DNA of 64,000 bases from an uncultured Lachnospiraceae bacterium (GCA_910587715.1 CAJUMV010000004.1:1-64000), one strand, 5' to 3'. Shown: positions 25,565 to 35,447, numbered from the stretch's first letter. Numbers and translations: made by a program. Notes: generated by a model from the letters alone, not told the origin.

Positions 25565-27403
25565 TCAGTTCTCCTTTTTCAGCCAATAAAACCCATGCGG
25601 GGGCAGCACAATATCGGCTAACGCTCTCTTCTCCCTGGTCAGGAGATCCGTATATTGACCCTCCTCCTGCATCCACGCCGTCTCCGTTCGGTCTGCAAAA
25701 TTAAAGATGCCAAAAAACCGCTCTCCTGCCTGCTCCCTCACAATGCAGAGAATTGCATTATTGTGCACGTCATAGGTATAAACATCTGCAGACGCCTCAA
25801 AGACCTGTTCCTGCCCGCGAAGCTCTTCCATTTCATGCAGGGTCCCGAAAACCCTGCCCTGTACACTTTCTTCCTCATTCCTCTTTTCCGCCAGCTCCCA
25901 ACGAAATCTCCCCCGGTGAAGATAGCGGGAATCCGGCGCCTTATCCGGGTCTTCCTTATAAGAATAATCGTTGATCTGCCCTATTTCATCCCCGCTGTAC
26001 AGCATCGGTATGCCGGACTGGGTCAGCATATACGCATGCAGCATCACATCCAAATCGATGGCAGCCTGCAGCGCGTCCGCGTCACCCGCCTCCTGCGCGC
26101 TCTCGATACCGCACATGGAAGCCGTCGTCCCGCAGAATCTTGCATCCTGTGTGACCGGGTCATCATTATACAATTCCCCCCGGCTGACGCTTCCCTGCAC
26201 CCTGCCCGTGAAATACTCATTCAAAAACCGCTTGTGCGGCGCCTCCCACATTTCCCACTGTGAAAGAAAGGCATAATCCAGCCCCCAGCCGATATCATCA
26301 TGACAGCGCAGATAATTTAAAAAAGTATAGGCTGACGGAAGACTGCTGACCGCATCCATCTGCCGTTTCAGCAGACGCACATCCTTTGTGGCAACGCAGT
26401 TCCATGTGCTCGCCATCGTAGTCACATTGTAGAGCATATGGCACTCCGGTTTCTCCACCGTCCCGAAATATGGTACAACCTTTTCCGGCTCCATCACCAC
26501 CTCGCCCAACAAAAGCACGCTGGGACAGACAATTTCCCCAATCATGCGCATCATGCGCACAATCGAATGTACCTGCGGCAGGTTACGGCAGCTTGTACCA
26601 AGTTCCTTCCAAATATAAGGCACCGCATCTATGCGTATAATGTCCATGCCCTGATTGGCAAAAAACAGAAAGTTGTACATCATCTCGTTAAATACCCGGG
26701 GATTCCCGTAATTCAAATCCCATTGATAGGGATAAAACGTGGTCATCACATAATGTCCGATTTCCGGCAGAAAGGTGAAATTCCCCGGCGCCGTAGTCGG
26801 AAATACCTGCGGCACAGTCTGCTCGTACCGGTTGGGGATGTCTTGATTATCATAGAAAAAATAGCGGCTCATGTACTCGCCCTCCCCCTGTCTCGCGCGA
26901 ACTGCCCATTCGTGCTCCTCAGAGGTATGGTTCATCACAAAATCCATACAAAGATTCATGCCCTTTTGATGACACACATCCGCAAGCGCCGCCAAATCTT
27001 CCATCGTGCCCAAATCCGTCCTGACTTTTCTGAAATCCGCCACCGCATAACCGCCATCGGAATGCGCTTTCGGAGAATCCAGAAAAGGCATTAGGTGAAG
27101 GCAGTTCACCTGGCAATCTTCCAAATAAGAAAGCTTTTCCTTTACCCCCTTTAGATTGCCGGCAAACTGGTCGATGTACAGCATCATTCCCAGCATATCG
27201 TTTTTGCGGAACCACTGCGGATTCTTTTCCCGCTCTTTGTCCCGTGCCTTAAGCTGCCTTTTCCGCTCCATATGGAAACGATACAGGTTCGTACACAGCT
27301 CCGCAAACATGGAATCATTATCATATAATTCCATATAGAGCCACTTCAATTCATCATGGTGCTTTTCCAGTCTCCTCTGAAATATCTCATCTTCCTTCGA
27401 CAT
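25565..27403 (-). CDS. GH13 amylosucrase-like glucansucrase/sucrose hydrolase
   Basis: This protein of about 612 residues is a GH13 enzyme whose layout best matches subfamily 4 (amylosucrase): a helical N-terminal domain before the barrel, then MDFVMNHTSEEHEWA, catalytic Asp in DIIRIDAVPY, catalytic Glu in LLLGEVV and transition-state pair in RCHDDIG. Amylosucrases split sucrose and build alpha-1,4-glucan or hydrolyse it; sucrose or trehalose specificity cannot be settled here. There is no signal peptide, so it is cytoplasmic. I start it at 27403 with AAAGGAGG upstream. A LacI operator sits at its transcription start. Confidence 0.75.
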   Translation of the reverse strand: MSKEDEIFQRRLEKHHDELKWLYMELYDNDSMFAELCTNLYRFHMERKRQLKARDKEREKNPQWFRKNDMLGMMLYIDQFAGNLKGVKEKLSYLEDCQVNCLHLMPFLDSPKAHSDGGYAVADFRKVRTDLGTMEDLAALADVCHQKGMNLCMDFVMNHTSEEHEWAVRARQGEGEYMSRYFFYDNQDIPNRYEQTVPQVFPTTAPGNFTFLPEIGHYVMTTFYPYQWDLNYGNPRVFNEMMYNFLFFANQGMDIIRIDAVPYIWKELGTSCRNLPQVHSIVRMMRMIGEIVCPSVLLLGEVVMEPEKVVPYFGTVEKPECHMLYNVTTMASTWNCVATKDVRLLKRQMDAVSSLPSAYTFLNYLRCHDDIGWGLDYAFLSQWEMWEAPHKRFLNEYFTGRVQGSVSRGELYNDDPVTQDARFCGTTASMCGIESAQEAGDADALQAAIDLDVMLHAYMLTQSGIPMLYSGDEIGQINDYSYKEDPDKAPDSRYLHRGRFRWELAEKRNEEESVQGRVFGTLHEMEELRGQEQVFEASADVYTYDVHNNAILCIVREQAGERFFGIFNFADRTETAWMQEEGQYTDLLTREKRALADIVLPPHGFYWLKKEN

Positions 27404-27598
27404 CGTATAACAATCCTCCTTTTGCTGCGCTTTCCGTCCTCTGCCATCAGGCATCGTATCTCTTTTCATGTTGACAGTCTTTCTCCTGTTTTGCTGTTTC
27501 TATTATTTTAGCGCCGCTGCCACAGCCTTTCTTTTCATTTTTCTTTTCATGAAGTCATCCTCCTTCACATTCTGTTTAACCGTTCTTTGAGTGACCGG

Positions 27599-27654
27599 TA
27601 AAGTAACCGGTTACTTTATGCTTTTATCTTATATTATCACGCTTCCTCTGTCAA
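27599..27654 (-). promoter_or_regulatory. Promoter and 20-bp LacI operator of the amylosucrase-like gene
   Basis: TTGACA (27649-27654) and TAAGAT (27626-27631) have a 17-bp spacer on the minus strand. Right at the expected transcription start lies the perfect palindrome TAAAGTAACCGGTTACTTTA (27599-27618), a typical LacI-family operator placed to block initiation. Confidence 0.75.
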
Positions 27655-27730
27655 TGCCAGCTCTGTATTTTTCCTATTTCTATGTGATATCCACAAATTT
27701 ATTTCCCCATTTTTATGCACATAATACAAA

Positions 27731-27783
27731 ACCGGTTACTTAACCGATTCCGCCTTGTTTTTTCGACTTTGCCTTGTTATAAT
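27731..27783 (+). promoter_or_regulatory. Promoter and partial operator of the lacI-type gene
   Basis: TTGTTT (27755-27760) and TATAAT (27778-27783) are 17 bp apart. Upstream, at 27731-27748, CCGGTTACTTAACCGA repeats the half-sites of the palindrome at 27599-27618, which suggests autoregulation. Confidence 0.55.
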
Positions 27784-27842
27784 TTATGACGAAACGGGGT
27801 GATACAATACTTCTCCGTACCTGTTTTCAGAAAGGAAATCTA

Positions 27843-28898
27843 ATGAGCAATTACGAAAAGAAGAAAAAAGTCACTTTTGACGACATTGCAAAATATACAG
27901 GCTTTTCCAAGACTACTATCTCCCGATACTTTAATGCACCAGACTCACTCACTTTAGAGAATCAGGAAATCATAGCCAATGCGCTGCTCAGTCTGGATTA
28001 TAAAGAAAACAAGGTGGCGCGGATTCTTGCCAACGGCAAAACGGAATTTATCGGCATTATCATCCCTAATTTGCTGAATCACTATTACTCTGAAATGCTG
28101 AATCAGATTTTACTGACTTACGAGCGTTTCGGTTATAAATTTCTCGTTTTTGTCGGCAACGAGCAGGAGGAAGCCGAGCGACAGTATATCCGTGAGCTGC
28201 TCGCCTACAATATCGAGGGGCTCATTGTGTTAAGCCCTACGCTCTCTTCCCGGGAGCTGGCAGACCTGCAGATTCCCATCGTGACCATCGAGCGCGAGGA
28301 CCGCTATGTGAGCAGCGTCAATACGGACAACTATATGGGCGGCGTACAGGCGACCAGCCTGCTCGCCAAACACGACTGCAATATTCTCATACACATAAAC
28401 TCGGTATTTGTCACACCGGAACGCCCTGCTTACGGACGTATCAAGGGATTTCTGAATCTATGTGAGGAGAAAAAGCTGGCACATCGCCTGATTTACGCGG
28501 CTCTGAACAACCCCTTTGAGGAAACGCAAAAAAGTCTCGTCGGCATCCTTGAAGAGGTAGATGCATCCTATACCGGCTTAAAAAAAGGCATTTTTATATC
28601 CGGCGACACCCATGCCAATGTTTTCCTGAATCTTTTGATCCGAAAGTACGGCTCCCTGCCCGATGATTATCTGCTTGTCGGTTTCGACGATTCTCCCATT
28701 TCAAGAGAAGCCGTCATACCCATCAGTACCGTTGGACAGCAAATCGACAAAATGGCTTATGAAGCTGTCAGCCTTCTCGTAGAACAAATGGAAGAGCGAA
28801 AAAAAAGAAGACCGGTCCTGCTTACGGAACCGGTCCACAAAATCATCACACCCATATTAATCAGAAGGGAAACAACCGAAAAAGCCACCTTATCCTGA
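27843..28898 (+). CDS. LacI-family repressor of alpha-glucan/sucrose genes
   Basis: This 351-residue regulator starts MSNYEKKKKVTFDDIAKYTG, with the LacI helix-turn-helix completed by FSKTTISRYFN. A periplasmic-binding-like effector domain follows (FIGIIIPNLLNHYYSEML; GFDDSPISREAV). It is divergent from the amylosucrase-like gene and probably binds the GGTTAC-type sites at 27599-27618 and 27731-27748. I start it at 27843, with GAAAGG 8 nt upstream. Confidence 0.85.
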   Translation: MSNYEKKKKVTFDDIAKYTGFSKTTISRYFNAPDSLTLENQEIIANALLSLDYKENKVARILANGKTEFIGIIIPNLLNHYYSEMLNQILLTYERFGYKFLVFVGNEQEEAERQYIRELLAYNIEGLIVLSPTLSSRELADLQIPIVTIEREDRYVSSVNTDNYMGGVQATSLLAKHDCNILIHINSVFVTPERPAYGRIKGFLNLCEEKKLAHRLIYAALNNPFEETQKSLVGILEEVDASYTGLKKGIFISGDTHANVFLNLLIRKYGSLPDDYLLVGFDDSPISREAVIPISTVGQQIDKMAYEAVSLLVEQMEERKKRRPVLLTEPVHKIITPILIRRETTEKATLS

Positions 28899-28987
28899 CC
28901 GTAATGCCACCGTAAACAACAACTCTCTCCTCCGAATCCTGTTTTGATAATCACGGATGATTACGTTCTGTCTCTAATAGTCGGTTT

Positions 28988-30532
28988 TTACAGCCGATAA
29001 ATCCCCGCCGAGCAGGGCGCCACCGAAAAACCGCCCTCCGCGCCTTCCATTTTACCGCCTATCGTGTAGAGCGCCTCGCCGGGTTTTACAGTGCCGCTCA
29101 AAGGCTGCTTTCTGTCCGAAGGATTGATGACCACCAGCAGTTTTTCGTCGCCGTTTTTACGGATATACATGAGCGGATAGTTGTCACTTAGCAAAAATTC
29201 GATTTCCCCGTCGTTTCGAAGCGCCGCGTGGGACTGTCTAAACGCTATCAGCCGCTTCACCTCACTGTAAAGGGACTCCGCATCCCCAATCTGCGCCGCC
29301 ACGGTAGGTCTGTCCGGCGCGCTGTCCTGCGGAATGTAAAGCAGCTCCGGCTTCGCCGCCGAAAACCCGGCGTTCAGGGAATCATCCCACTGCATAGGAG
29401 AACGGGAACCGGTCCGCTCATAACCGCCTTCCACCGAATGCAGTCCTTCCACATACCGCATTCCGATCTCGTCTCCATAATAGATAAAAGGCGCGCCCGG
29501 CATGGTCAGTAAGAAGGCGAAAGCAAGTTTCATCTCATCCTTGTCAAGCCGCCTTGCCAGCCTTTCCATGTCGTGATTGCCCGAAGGAATGCAGATCAGT
29601 CCGCCGCAGGATTTCGCGTAACTCTCCTGATATTTTTCCCAGAACGCGTTGACATCCCCTTTTCCCCTTCTGGAAAACCAAGGCTCGTCGCAGCGGAATA
29701 GGTCGTTATAATGGGATGGACCGAAATGCAGCAGGAAATCCATATGGAAACCGCCCGCCAGAGACTTGTCCGGCTCACCCCACTCGGAAACCAGCACCGC
29801 CGCCGGAAACTCCCTGTCAAGAAACGCCCGAACATCCTGCCACAGCTTGATTGTGCCCTTGCTTTCCTCATCATTTTTCACAAGAGAATGCGCCATATCC
29901 ACACGGAATCCGTCGCAGCCTGCCGAAAGCCAGAAGCGCATCACGTCTTTCATTGCCTCCCTCGTCGCCAGCGGTCCCGGCGCGTCCATTGCCTGCTGCC
30001 ATTTTTTCTCGGGATTGGGCTTATAATATCCGTAATTGAGCGCAGGCTGATGAGAAAAGAAATTGACCCCGCACGCGCCCACGCGCTCCGAAATGCCCTT
30101 GAGGGCGTTCATGCCATCGGGCGCCTCCCATGTATTGTCCGTCCACACATAGCGGTCTGTGTACTCGTTTCGTGCCGCCTTCATGGACTCGTGAAACCAT
30201 TTGTGGTTCACCGACGTGTGCCCCGGCACCAAGTCCAGAAGCACGTGCATGTCCCGTTTATGCGCCTCCTTAAAAAGCCGCACCAGATCCTCGTTGGTCC
30301 CGTAGCGGGGCGCAACGGTAAAGTAGTCCTCCACATCATAGCCCGCGTCGTAAAAAGGCGACTGGAAGCAGGGGTTCAGCCAGAGCGCATTGCAGCCCAG
30401 CTCCTTGATATAGTCCAGTTTCTCAATGATGCCCTGCATATCCCCGATACCGTCAGCGTTGGTATCGTTGAAGGACTGCGGATAAATTTCATAAAAAATT
30501 GCGGTGTTTAACCACTCGGGTCTCGTTGCCAT
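28988..30532 (-). CDS. GH13 alpha-glucosidase
   Basis: This 514-residue GH13 enzyme begins WLNTAIFYEIYPQSFNDTN, the usual opening of oligo-1,6-glucosidase and related intracellular alpha-glucosidases. Catalytic residues are Asp in DGFRVDMAH, Glu in LVSEWGEPD and His-Asp in SGNHDMER. No signal peptide is present, so it acts on imported oligosaccharides. AGGAGG precedes the ATG. It is convergent with the LacI-type gene, and together with the amylosucrase-like gene it forms a small alpha-glucoside locus. Confidence 0.85.
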   Translation of the reverse strand: MATRPEWLNTAIFYEIYPQSFNDTNADGIGDMQGIIEKLDYIKELGCNALWLNPCFQSPFYDAGYDVEDYFTVAPRYGTNEDLVRLFKEAHKRDMHVLLDLVPGHTSVNHKWFHESMKAARNEYTDRYVWTDNTWEAPDGMNALKGISERVGACGVNFFSHQPALNYGYYKPNPEKKWQQAMDAPGPLATREAMKDVMRFWLSAGCDGFRVDMAHSLVKNDEESKGTIKLWQDVRAFLDREFPAAVLVSEWGEPDKSLAGGFHMDFLLHFGPSHYNDLFRCDEPWFSRRGKGDVNAFWEKYQESYAKSCGGLICIPSGNHDMERLARRLDKDEMKLAFAFLLTMPGAPFIYYGDEIGMRYVEGLHSVEGGYERTGSRSPMQWDDSLNAGFSAAKPELLYIPQDSAPDRPTVAAQIGDAESLYSEVKRLIAFRQSHAALRNDGEIEFLLSDNYPLMYIRKNGDEKLLVVINPSDRKQPLSGTVKPGEALYTIGGKMEGAEGGFSVAPCSAGIYRL

Positions 30533-30560
30533 GATAGATTCCTCCTACTAACTTATTTAT

Positions 30561-30842
30561 TTATTTCTTAAACAATTCTGAATGCGTCCCAATCCTGTTA
30601 AGCATCAAAACAAGTACATCACCACATATCTCATAAATCAACAATCAGTCCGGCTCAATGTGGCATTCCCGGGTGCCTTTATAATTACCCGTAAGTTCGT
30701 GATCTCTATATTTCGCATCCAGCATTCCGCCATTCGCCAGAATATCAACTACATCAAACAGTTTATCAAGATTCCCATTTTGCTTTTTAGCAAGTTTTAA
30801 ATCCTTTTTAAACTGATTGGTAAACTGTACATCGTATTTCAT
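30561..30842 (-). pseudogene. YafQ-family toxin with a TGA in place of the catalytic Trp
   Basis: The frame opens MKYDVQFTNQFKKDLKLAKK and follows the YafQ mRNA interferase pattern through YRDHELTGNYKG and ECHIEPD. A TGA then falls where the family has Trp (HxEPDW). Read past that codon, the same frame continues LLIYEICGDVLVLMLNRIGT, then HSELFKK, to a natural TAA at 30561, giving the normal family length of about 93. The stop removes the catalytic Trp, the later His and the Phe, so the 65-residue product should be inactive. The antitoxin gene in front of it is intact and overlaps by 4 bp. Confidence 0.8.
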
Positions 30843-31111
30843 ATGTCAAGCGCCGCCTTAAGTTCATCCATACTGGCATATCTCGGCGCGTCAGGATCAG
30901 CCATGAGCTTTCTGCCCTCCTCAATGGCTGCTGCCGTTGTTTCGTTCGGCACATCCAATTTTAATTCAAAAGGAATACCATGTTCACGAATCGCGGTTCT
31001 CAAAAACATATTGACAGCAGTTGTCATATTCAACCCGAGTTCAGCGAAAATCTCTTCCGCCTGATCTTTGATGCCCTTATCTGTTCTAATATTCAAATTT
31101 GTGGTTGCCAT
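30839..31111 (-). CDS. dinJ: RelB/DinJ-family antitoxin
   Basis: This 90-residue protein starts MATTNLNIRTDKGIKDQAEEIF, with the ribbon-helix-helix DNA-binding domain of DinJ/RelB (LNIRTD strand, then two helices through TAVNMFLRTAIREHGIPFEL). The C-terminal part (KLMADPDAPRYASMDELKAAL) binds the toxin in the family. GGAGG lies before the ATG at 31111. It overlaps the dead YafQ gene. It may now only repress its own promoter or counter a YafQ-type toxin elsewhere. Confidence 0.85.
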   Translation of the reverse strand: MATTNLNIRTDKGIKDQAEEIFAELGLNMTTAVNMFLRTAIREHGIPFELKLDVPNETTAAAIEEGRKLMADPDAPRYASMDELKAALDI

Positions 31112-31134
31112 AAAGAATACCTCCATTCGAAAAT

Positions 31135-31164
31135 ATTATATCCAAAACATTCGTTTATTGTCAA
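31135..31164 (-). promoter_or_regulatory. Promoter of the dinJ/yafQ module
   Basis: Consensus TTGACA and TATAAT with an 18-bp spacer end 24 bp before the antitoxin start. Confidence 0.65.
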
Positions 31165-31174
31165 TACATTGTCA

Positions 31175-34100
31175 TTATATTAGCATCTCCTCCATCTTAG
31201 CCAGCGCCTCCCCCGTCAGCATAAGCAATGTCTCCTCATCCTTCTCGATCACCCCGCACTTCCTGTAATGCAGATAGAAGGTGGGATCGCCCTTGGGGTC
31301 AAACCGCAGTCTCCCGCCGTAGTCGCTTATGAGCAGCGGAATATTTTCCACCCGAATCGGCGCGTCGGGGCGAAGCGTAAAACTAATCCGCTCGTTCTTT
31401 CCCTTCACTTCCGGCATGTAAAGCCTGTGGGCATGGGAGCGAATCAAGGCAATCCGCAGAAGATTTTCCACAGATTTCGGAACTTGACCAAATCGGTCAA
31501 GCAATTCCTCCCGCATATCGTCGCACTCCCTCTCATTCTCAATGCCCGCGATTCGCTTATAAATATCCAGTTTCTGCACTTCGTTCACGATATATTCCGG
31601 CGGAATGTAAGCGTCCACATCCAGATCCACAAGGGTATTGAAATCCTCGATTACGGAAATACCCTTCTTCGTCTTGACCGCTTCATTTAACATTTTGCAG
31701 TAGAGGTCATACCCCACCGCCTGCATATGCCCGTGCTGGCTTTTCCCGAGAAGATTGCCCGCGCCACGGATTTCCAGATCGCGCATGGCAATCTTAAAAC
31801 CGCTTCCCAGCTCCGTAAATTCGCGGATGGCTTCCAGGCGCTTCTCCGCCACTTCCTTTAGCACCTTATCCCGCTTGTACATAAGGAAGGCGTATGCCGT
31901 CCGATTGGAGCGTCCCACGCGCCCTCTGAGCTGATAGAGCTGGGACAGCCCCATCTGGTCGGAATCGTGGATAATCATGGTATTTACATTAGAAATGTCC
32001 AACCCTGTTTCAATGATGGTAGTCGCCACCAGCACGTCAATCTCCCCGTTTACAAAGTCATACATAATCCGTTCCAGTTCCGACTCTTTCATCTGTCCAT
32101 GGGCAAACGCCACATTCGCCTCCGGCACCAGCTCGCTTACTGCCGCTGCCACATCCGCGATATTATTCACTCTGTTATAGACATAGTAAACCTGCCCCTC
32201 TCTGGCAAGTTCCCGAACAATCGCCTCTCTGACCATCTCCTCATTGTACTCGCAGACAAAGGTCTGAATCGGCAGCCTGTCCTCGGGCGCCTCCTCTAAC
32301 ACGCTCATGTCGCGGATGCCCACCAGACTCATGTGGAGCGTTCGCGGAATGGGCGTCGCCGTCAGCGTCAATACATCCACATTTTCCTTTAACTTTTTAA
32401 TCTTCTCCTTGTGCGCCACGCCGAAGCGCTGCTCTTCGTCAATAATGAGAAGTCCCAAATCCTTATATTCCACATCCGCAGACAGCACGCGATGCGTGCC
32501 GATTACGATATCCACCATGCCCTTTTTCAAATCCGTAATCGTCTTTTTCTGCTCCGTGGCGGTGCGGAACCGGGAAAGCAGGTCGATGCGCACGGGGAAA
32601 TCCTTCATTCTCTGCACAAAGGTATGGTAATGCTGCTGTGCCAGAATGGTCGTCGGCACGAGATAAACCACCTGTTTATTCTCCTGCACCGCCTTAAACG
32701 CCGCGCGGATGGCAATCTCCGTCTTTCCGTAGCCCACGTCGCCGCAGATCAGGCGGTCCATAATTTTGTCGCTCTCCATGTCCTCCTTGGTGGCAGCGAT
32801 GGCAAGCACCTGATCCTCCGTCTCCTCAAAGGGAAACATCTCCTCAAACTCTCTCTGCCAGACCGTGTCTGCACCGTAATGGTAGCCCTTTCCATTCTGT
32901 CTGGCGGCGTAAAGCTCCACCAGATCCCCGGCGATCTCCTCCACCGCCGTGCGCACCTTGGACTTGGTTCTGGTCCATTCCTGCGTCCCAAGCTTGTTGA
33001 GCTTGGGTTTCGTGCCGCCGTCCGCTGAAGCATACTTCTGAATAACGTCAAGTCCTGTCGCCAGCACATAGAGGATGCCGCCGTCCCGGTAGGAAATCTT
33101 CATGTAATCTTTCACCACATGCTCCACTTCCACCTTCTCAATGCCCTGATAAATCCCCAGACCGTGGCTCTCATGCACCACATAATCCCCGACCTTCAAA
33201 TCATTAAAGTCGTTAATCTTCTGCCCTTCGTATACTTTTTTCTTTCTCTTCTTCTTTTTCTGCGCGCCAAAAATATCGCTCTCCGCAATGACCATAAACT
33301 GCAGGAGCGGATACTCAAACCCCTTGCGGACCCTTCCGTAAGCAGTCATCACTTCCCCCGGCTGCACCTCGCGCATGGGATCCTCCGTGTAGAAAGCGTT
33401 TAACTCCTGATCCCGCAGGTCCTCCGCCAGCCTCTTGGCGCGGGTTCTCGACCCGGAGAGCAGCAGTATGCGGTAGCCCTTTTTCTTATAATTTTTTAAA
33501 TCCTTCACAAGCGATTCAAAACTGTTATTATAAGAAGGAAGGCTTCGTGCCTGCACCGCAAATTTATGCCCCGCCTTTATTAGCGGATTTTTCCCTTCCA
33601 TGGAGGAAAGACTCACTACCCGCTGATTTTCCAGCCCTGCCGCCACTGCTGCCGCAGGGAACAGGACATCCATCTGCCCCGGCAGGATATATCCCTTCTC
33701 GGCACGATGCGCCATACTCTCCCTAAATTCTAACTCCACCGCGTCCACATGCTCTTTAATCCGCAGCGGCTCATCTAGAAAAACACAGGCGCCTTCCTCC
33801 GCAAAGCAGTCCGCAAACGACGATAGCTCCGGGTAAAAATAGCGCACATAGCTGTCCAAATTAATTGCATTATAGGAAACGCCCAGCTCTGTCAACATCT
33901 CCGTAAGCTCCCGGTTCTGCACCTCGATCCGGTGCGCCTCCTCGGTCTTCATCTGCTTTCTGAGCGTTTCCGCCTGCTTCTTTGCCTCTTTCTGTATCTT
34001 TTTCAGTCCCGCCGACAGTTCATCCTTCGACAGAATAAGCTCTGTGGCAGGATAAATCGACACCGCCTCCAGCTTTTCAATGGAGCGCTGACTCAACACA

Positions 34101-34714
34101 TCAAAACTGCGGATCGACTCTACCTCGTCCCCCCACAGTTCGATCCTGTACGGGTTTTCTTCCGTCAGGTCAAAAATGTCTACAATACCGCCCCGGATGC
34201 TAAACTGTCCCGGCTCCTCCACCTGATCGCATCTTTCATAGCCAAGTCCCGACAAGGTGGACGCCAGCTCATGCTCCTCTATGGACGACTGCCTGTCTAT
34301 GGAAATGACGTGCCTGCGCCAGTCCGCCAGCGACACCTGCGGCGCCATCAGCGCGTCAAAGGTAGTAATCACGGTAAGCGGCACACCCTCCGCCATCCTG
34401 CGGAATACCTTGATCCGCTCCTTGGTAAGCTGGTTGCCGTGAATGTCCGCCTGAAAGAAAATGAGATCCTTCGCAGGATATAACATGACATTTCTGTCAT
34501 AAAACTGATAATCTTCATACAATTCTTTGGCACGCAAATCATTAAAAGTAATAATGAGTTTACGGCGAAAGCCTTCGCTCAGTCCGTAAATCATATGCAG
34601 TTTTTGGGAGTCCGCGCAGCCGCTCAGCGCGGCGGAAGTCTCTCCTCTCGCCAGCAGCCCCCGTATCTCTTCATATTCCCCCAGCTCCGAAAGCGGGGCA
34701 AGTAATGCTCTCAT
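31175..34714 (-). CDS. mfd: Transcription-repair coupling factor
   Basis: Mfd removes RNA polymerase stalled at DNA lesions and recruits UvrA. The 1179-residue length matches the family. The N-terminal UvrB-like modules include RGGIVDIFDLTEENPYRIEL. The RNA-polymerase-interacting domain has GDYVVHESHGLGIY. The translocase follows, with Walker A in GDVGYGKTEIAIRAAF, Walker B in LLIIDEEQRFG, TATPIPRTLHMSL and the RecG-like TRG region (LRGRVGRSNR, GAGNLLGKSQHGHM). A Lys-rich stretch (QKKKKRKKKV) is notable. It overlaps pth by 4 bp, forming a pth-mfd operon. Confidence 0.96.
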   Translation of the reverse strand: MRALLAPLSELGEYEEIRGLLARGETSAALSGCADSQKLHMIYGLSEGFRRKLIITFNDLRAKELYEDYQFYDRNVMLYPAKDLIFFQADIHGNQLTKERIKVFRRMAEGVPLTVITTFDALMAPQVSLADWRRHVISIDRQSSIEEHELASTLSGLGYERCDQVEEPGQFSIRGGIVDIFDLTEENPYRIELWGDEVESIRSFDVLSQRSIEKLEAVSIYPATELILSKDELSAGLKKIQKEAKKQAETLRKQMKTEEAHRIEVQNRELTEMLTELGVSYNAINLDSYVRYFYPELSSFADCFAEEGACVFLDEPLRIKEHVDAVELEFRESMAHRAEKGYILPGQMDVLFPAAAVAAGLENQRVVSLSSMEGKNPLIKAGHKFAVQARSLPSYNNSFESLVKDLKNYKKKGYRILLLSGSRTRAKRLAEDLRDQELNAFYTEDPMREVQPGEVMTAYGRVRKGFEYPLLQFMVIAESDIFGAQKKKKRKKKVYEGQKINDFNDLKVGDYVVHESHGLGIYQGIEKVEVEHVVKDYMKISYRDGGILYVLATGLDVIQKYASADGGTKPKLNKLGTQEWTRTKSKVRTAVEEIAGDLVELYAARQNGKGYHYGADTVWQREFEEMFPFEETEDQVLAIAATKEDMESDKIMDRLICGDVGYGKTEIAIRAAFKAVQENKQVVYLVPTTILAQQHYHTFVQRMKDFPVRIDLLSRFRTATEQKKTITDLKKGMVDIVIGTHRVLSADVEYKDLGLLIIDEEQRFGVAHKEKIKKLKENVDVLTLTATPIPRTLHMSLVGIRDMSVLEEAPEDRLPIQTFVCEYNEEMVREAIVRELAREGQVYYVYNRVNNIADVAAAVSELVPEANVAFAHGQMKESELERIMYDFVNGEIDVLVATTIIETGLDISNVNTMIIHDSDQMGLSQLYQLRGRVGRSNRTAYAFLMYKRDKVLKEVAEKRLEAIREFTELGSGFKIAMRDLEIRGAGNLLGKSQHGHMQAVGYDLYCKMLNEAVKTKKGISVIEDFNTLVDLDVDAYIPPEYIVNEVQKLDIYKRIAGIENERECDDMREELLDRFGQVPKSVENLLRIALIRSHAHRLYMPEVKGKNERISFTLRPDAPIRVENIPLLISDYGGRLRFDPKGDPTFYLHYRKCGVIEKDEETLLMLTGEALAKMEEMLI

Positions 34715-35286
34715 ACAGACCTCTTTCTATTATATTTATTCATTGCCGCGTCGGGACCTTCCGCAATCACCGTCTCTATGGCAAGCGTCGCCGTCCTCGC
34801 GCCCTCGTTCATCACTTCCCGCTCCTCGGCGCAGAAGTGCCCCAGCACATAGTCCGCCAAATCCATTTGGGGCGGCTTCTCCCCCACGCCCATCCGCACC
34901 CGGATAAACTCATCGTGCCCCAGGTGCATGATGATATTTTTCAGACCGTTGTGTCCTCCGTCACTGCCACGTTTGCGTATGCGAATCTGCCCCATGTCAA
35001 GGCTCACGTCGTCCGAAATCACAATCAGCTCGTTTTTCTCGTCCACCTTATAAAAGTCTATGACGCTGCGCACGCTCTCACCACTCAAATTCATGTAAGT
35101 GAGCGGCTTTACCAGAACTGCCTTCTGCCCCGCGACGATGCCTTTTCCGATGACCGCCTTATGCTTTTTTTCTCCCAGCACGATATCGTTTTTTTCCGCA
35201 ATCGCGTCAATTACGTCGAAACCGATGTTGTGCCGCGTATTAATATATTTTTTCTCCGGATTTCCCAGTCCTACAATGATATACAT
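34711..35286 (-). CDS. pth: Peptidyl-tRNA hydrolase
   Basis: Pth frees stalled peptides from tRNA. The 191-residue protein starts MYIIVGLGNPEKKYINTRHNIGFDVID, which contains the catalytic His of the family, and has KPLTYMNLSGESV and the Asp-containing SDDVSLDMG, then GSDGGHNGLKNI and FIRVRMGVG. It precedes and overlaps mfd, the common arrangement in Firmicutes. Confidence 0.95.
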   Translation of the reverse strand: MYIIVGLGNPEKKYINTRHNIGFDVIDAIAEKNDIVLGEKKHKAVIGKGIVAGQKAVLVKPLTYMNLSGESVRSVIDFYKVDEKNELIVISDDVSLDMGQIRIRKRGSDGGHNGLKNIIMHLGHDEFIRVRMGVGEKPPQMDLADYVLGHFCAEEREVMNEGARTATLAIETVIAEGPDAAMNKYNRKRSV

Positions 35287-35331
35287 AGCTTCTTTGCTCC
35301 GTTTGTTATCAATATTTCGTTTATTATTTTG

Positions 35332-35360
35332 TTGACATAGTGTTCTTCTTTTGATATAAT
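35332..35360 (+). promoter_or_regulatory. Consensus promoter of the small toxin transcript
   Basis: TTGACA and TATAAT match consensus exactly with an exact 17-bp spacer. It reads rightward into the 35.4-kb small ORFs and predicts a start near 35367. Confidence 0.8.
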
Positions 35361-35447
35361 TTTATTGCTGCCCTAAACGGTAAGCGGTTCACCTTTTGCC
35401 AAAATGAGTACATTTTGAGAGCTTCCTGTATTTCGGAGGTGATACAT

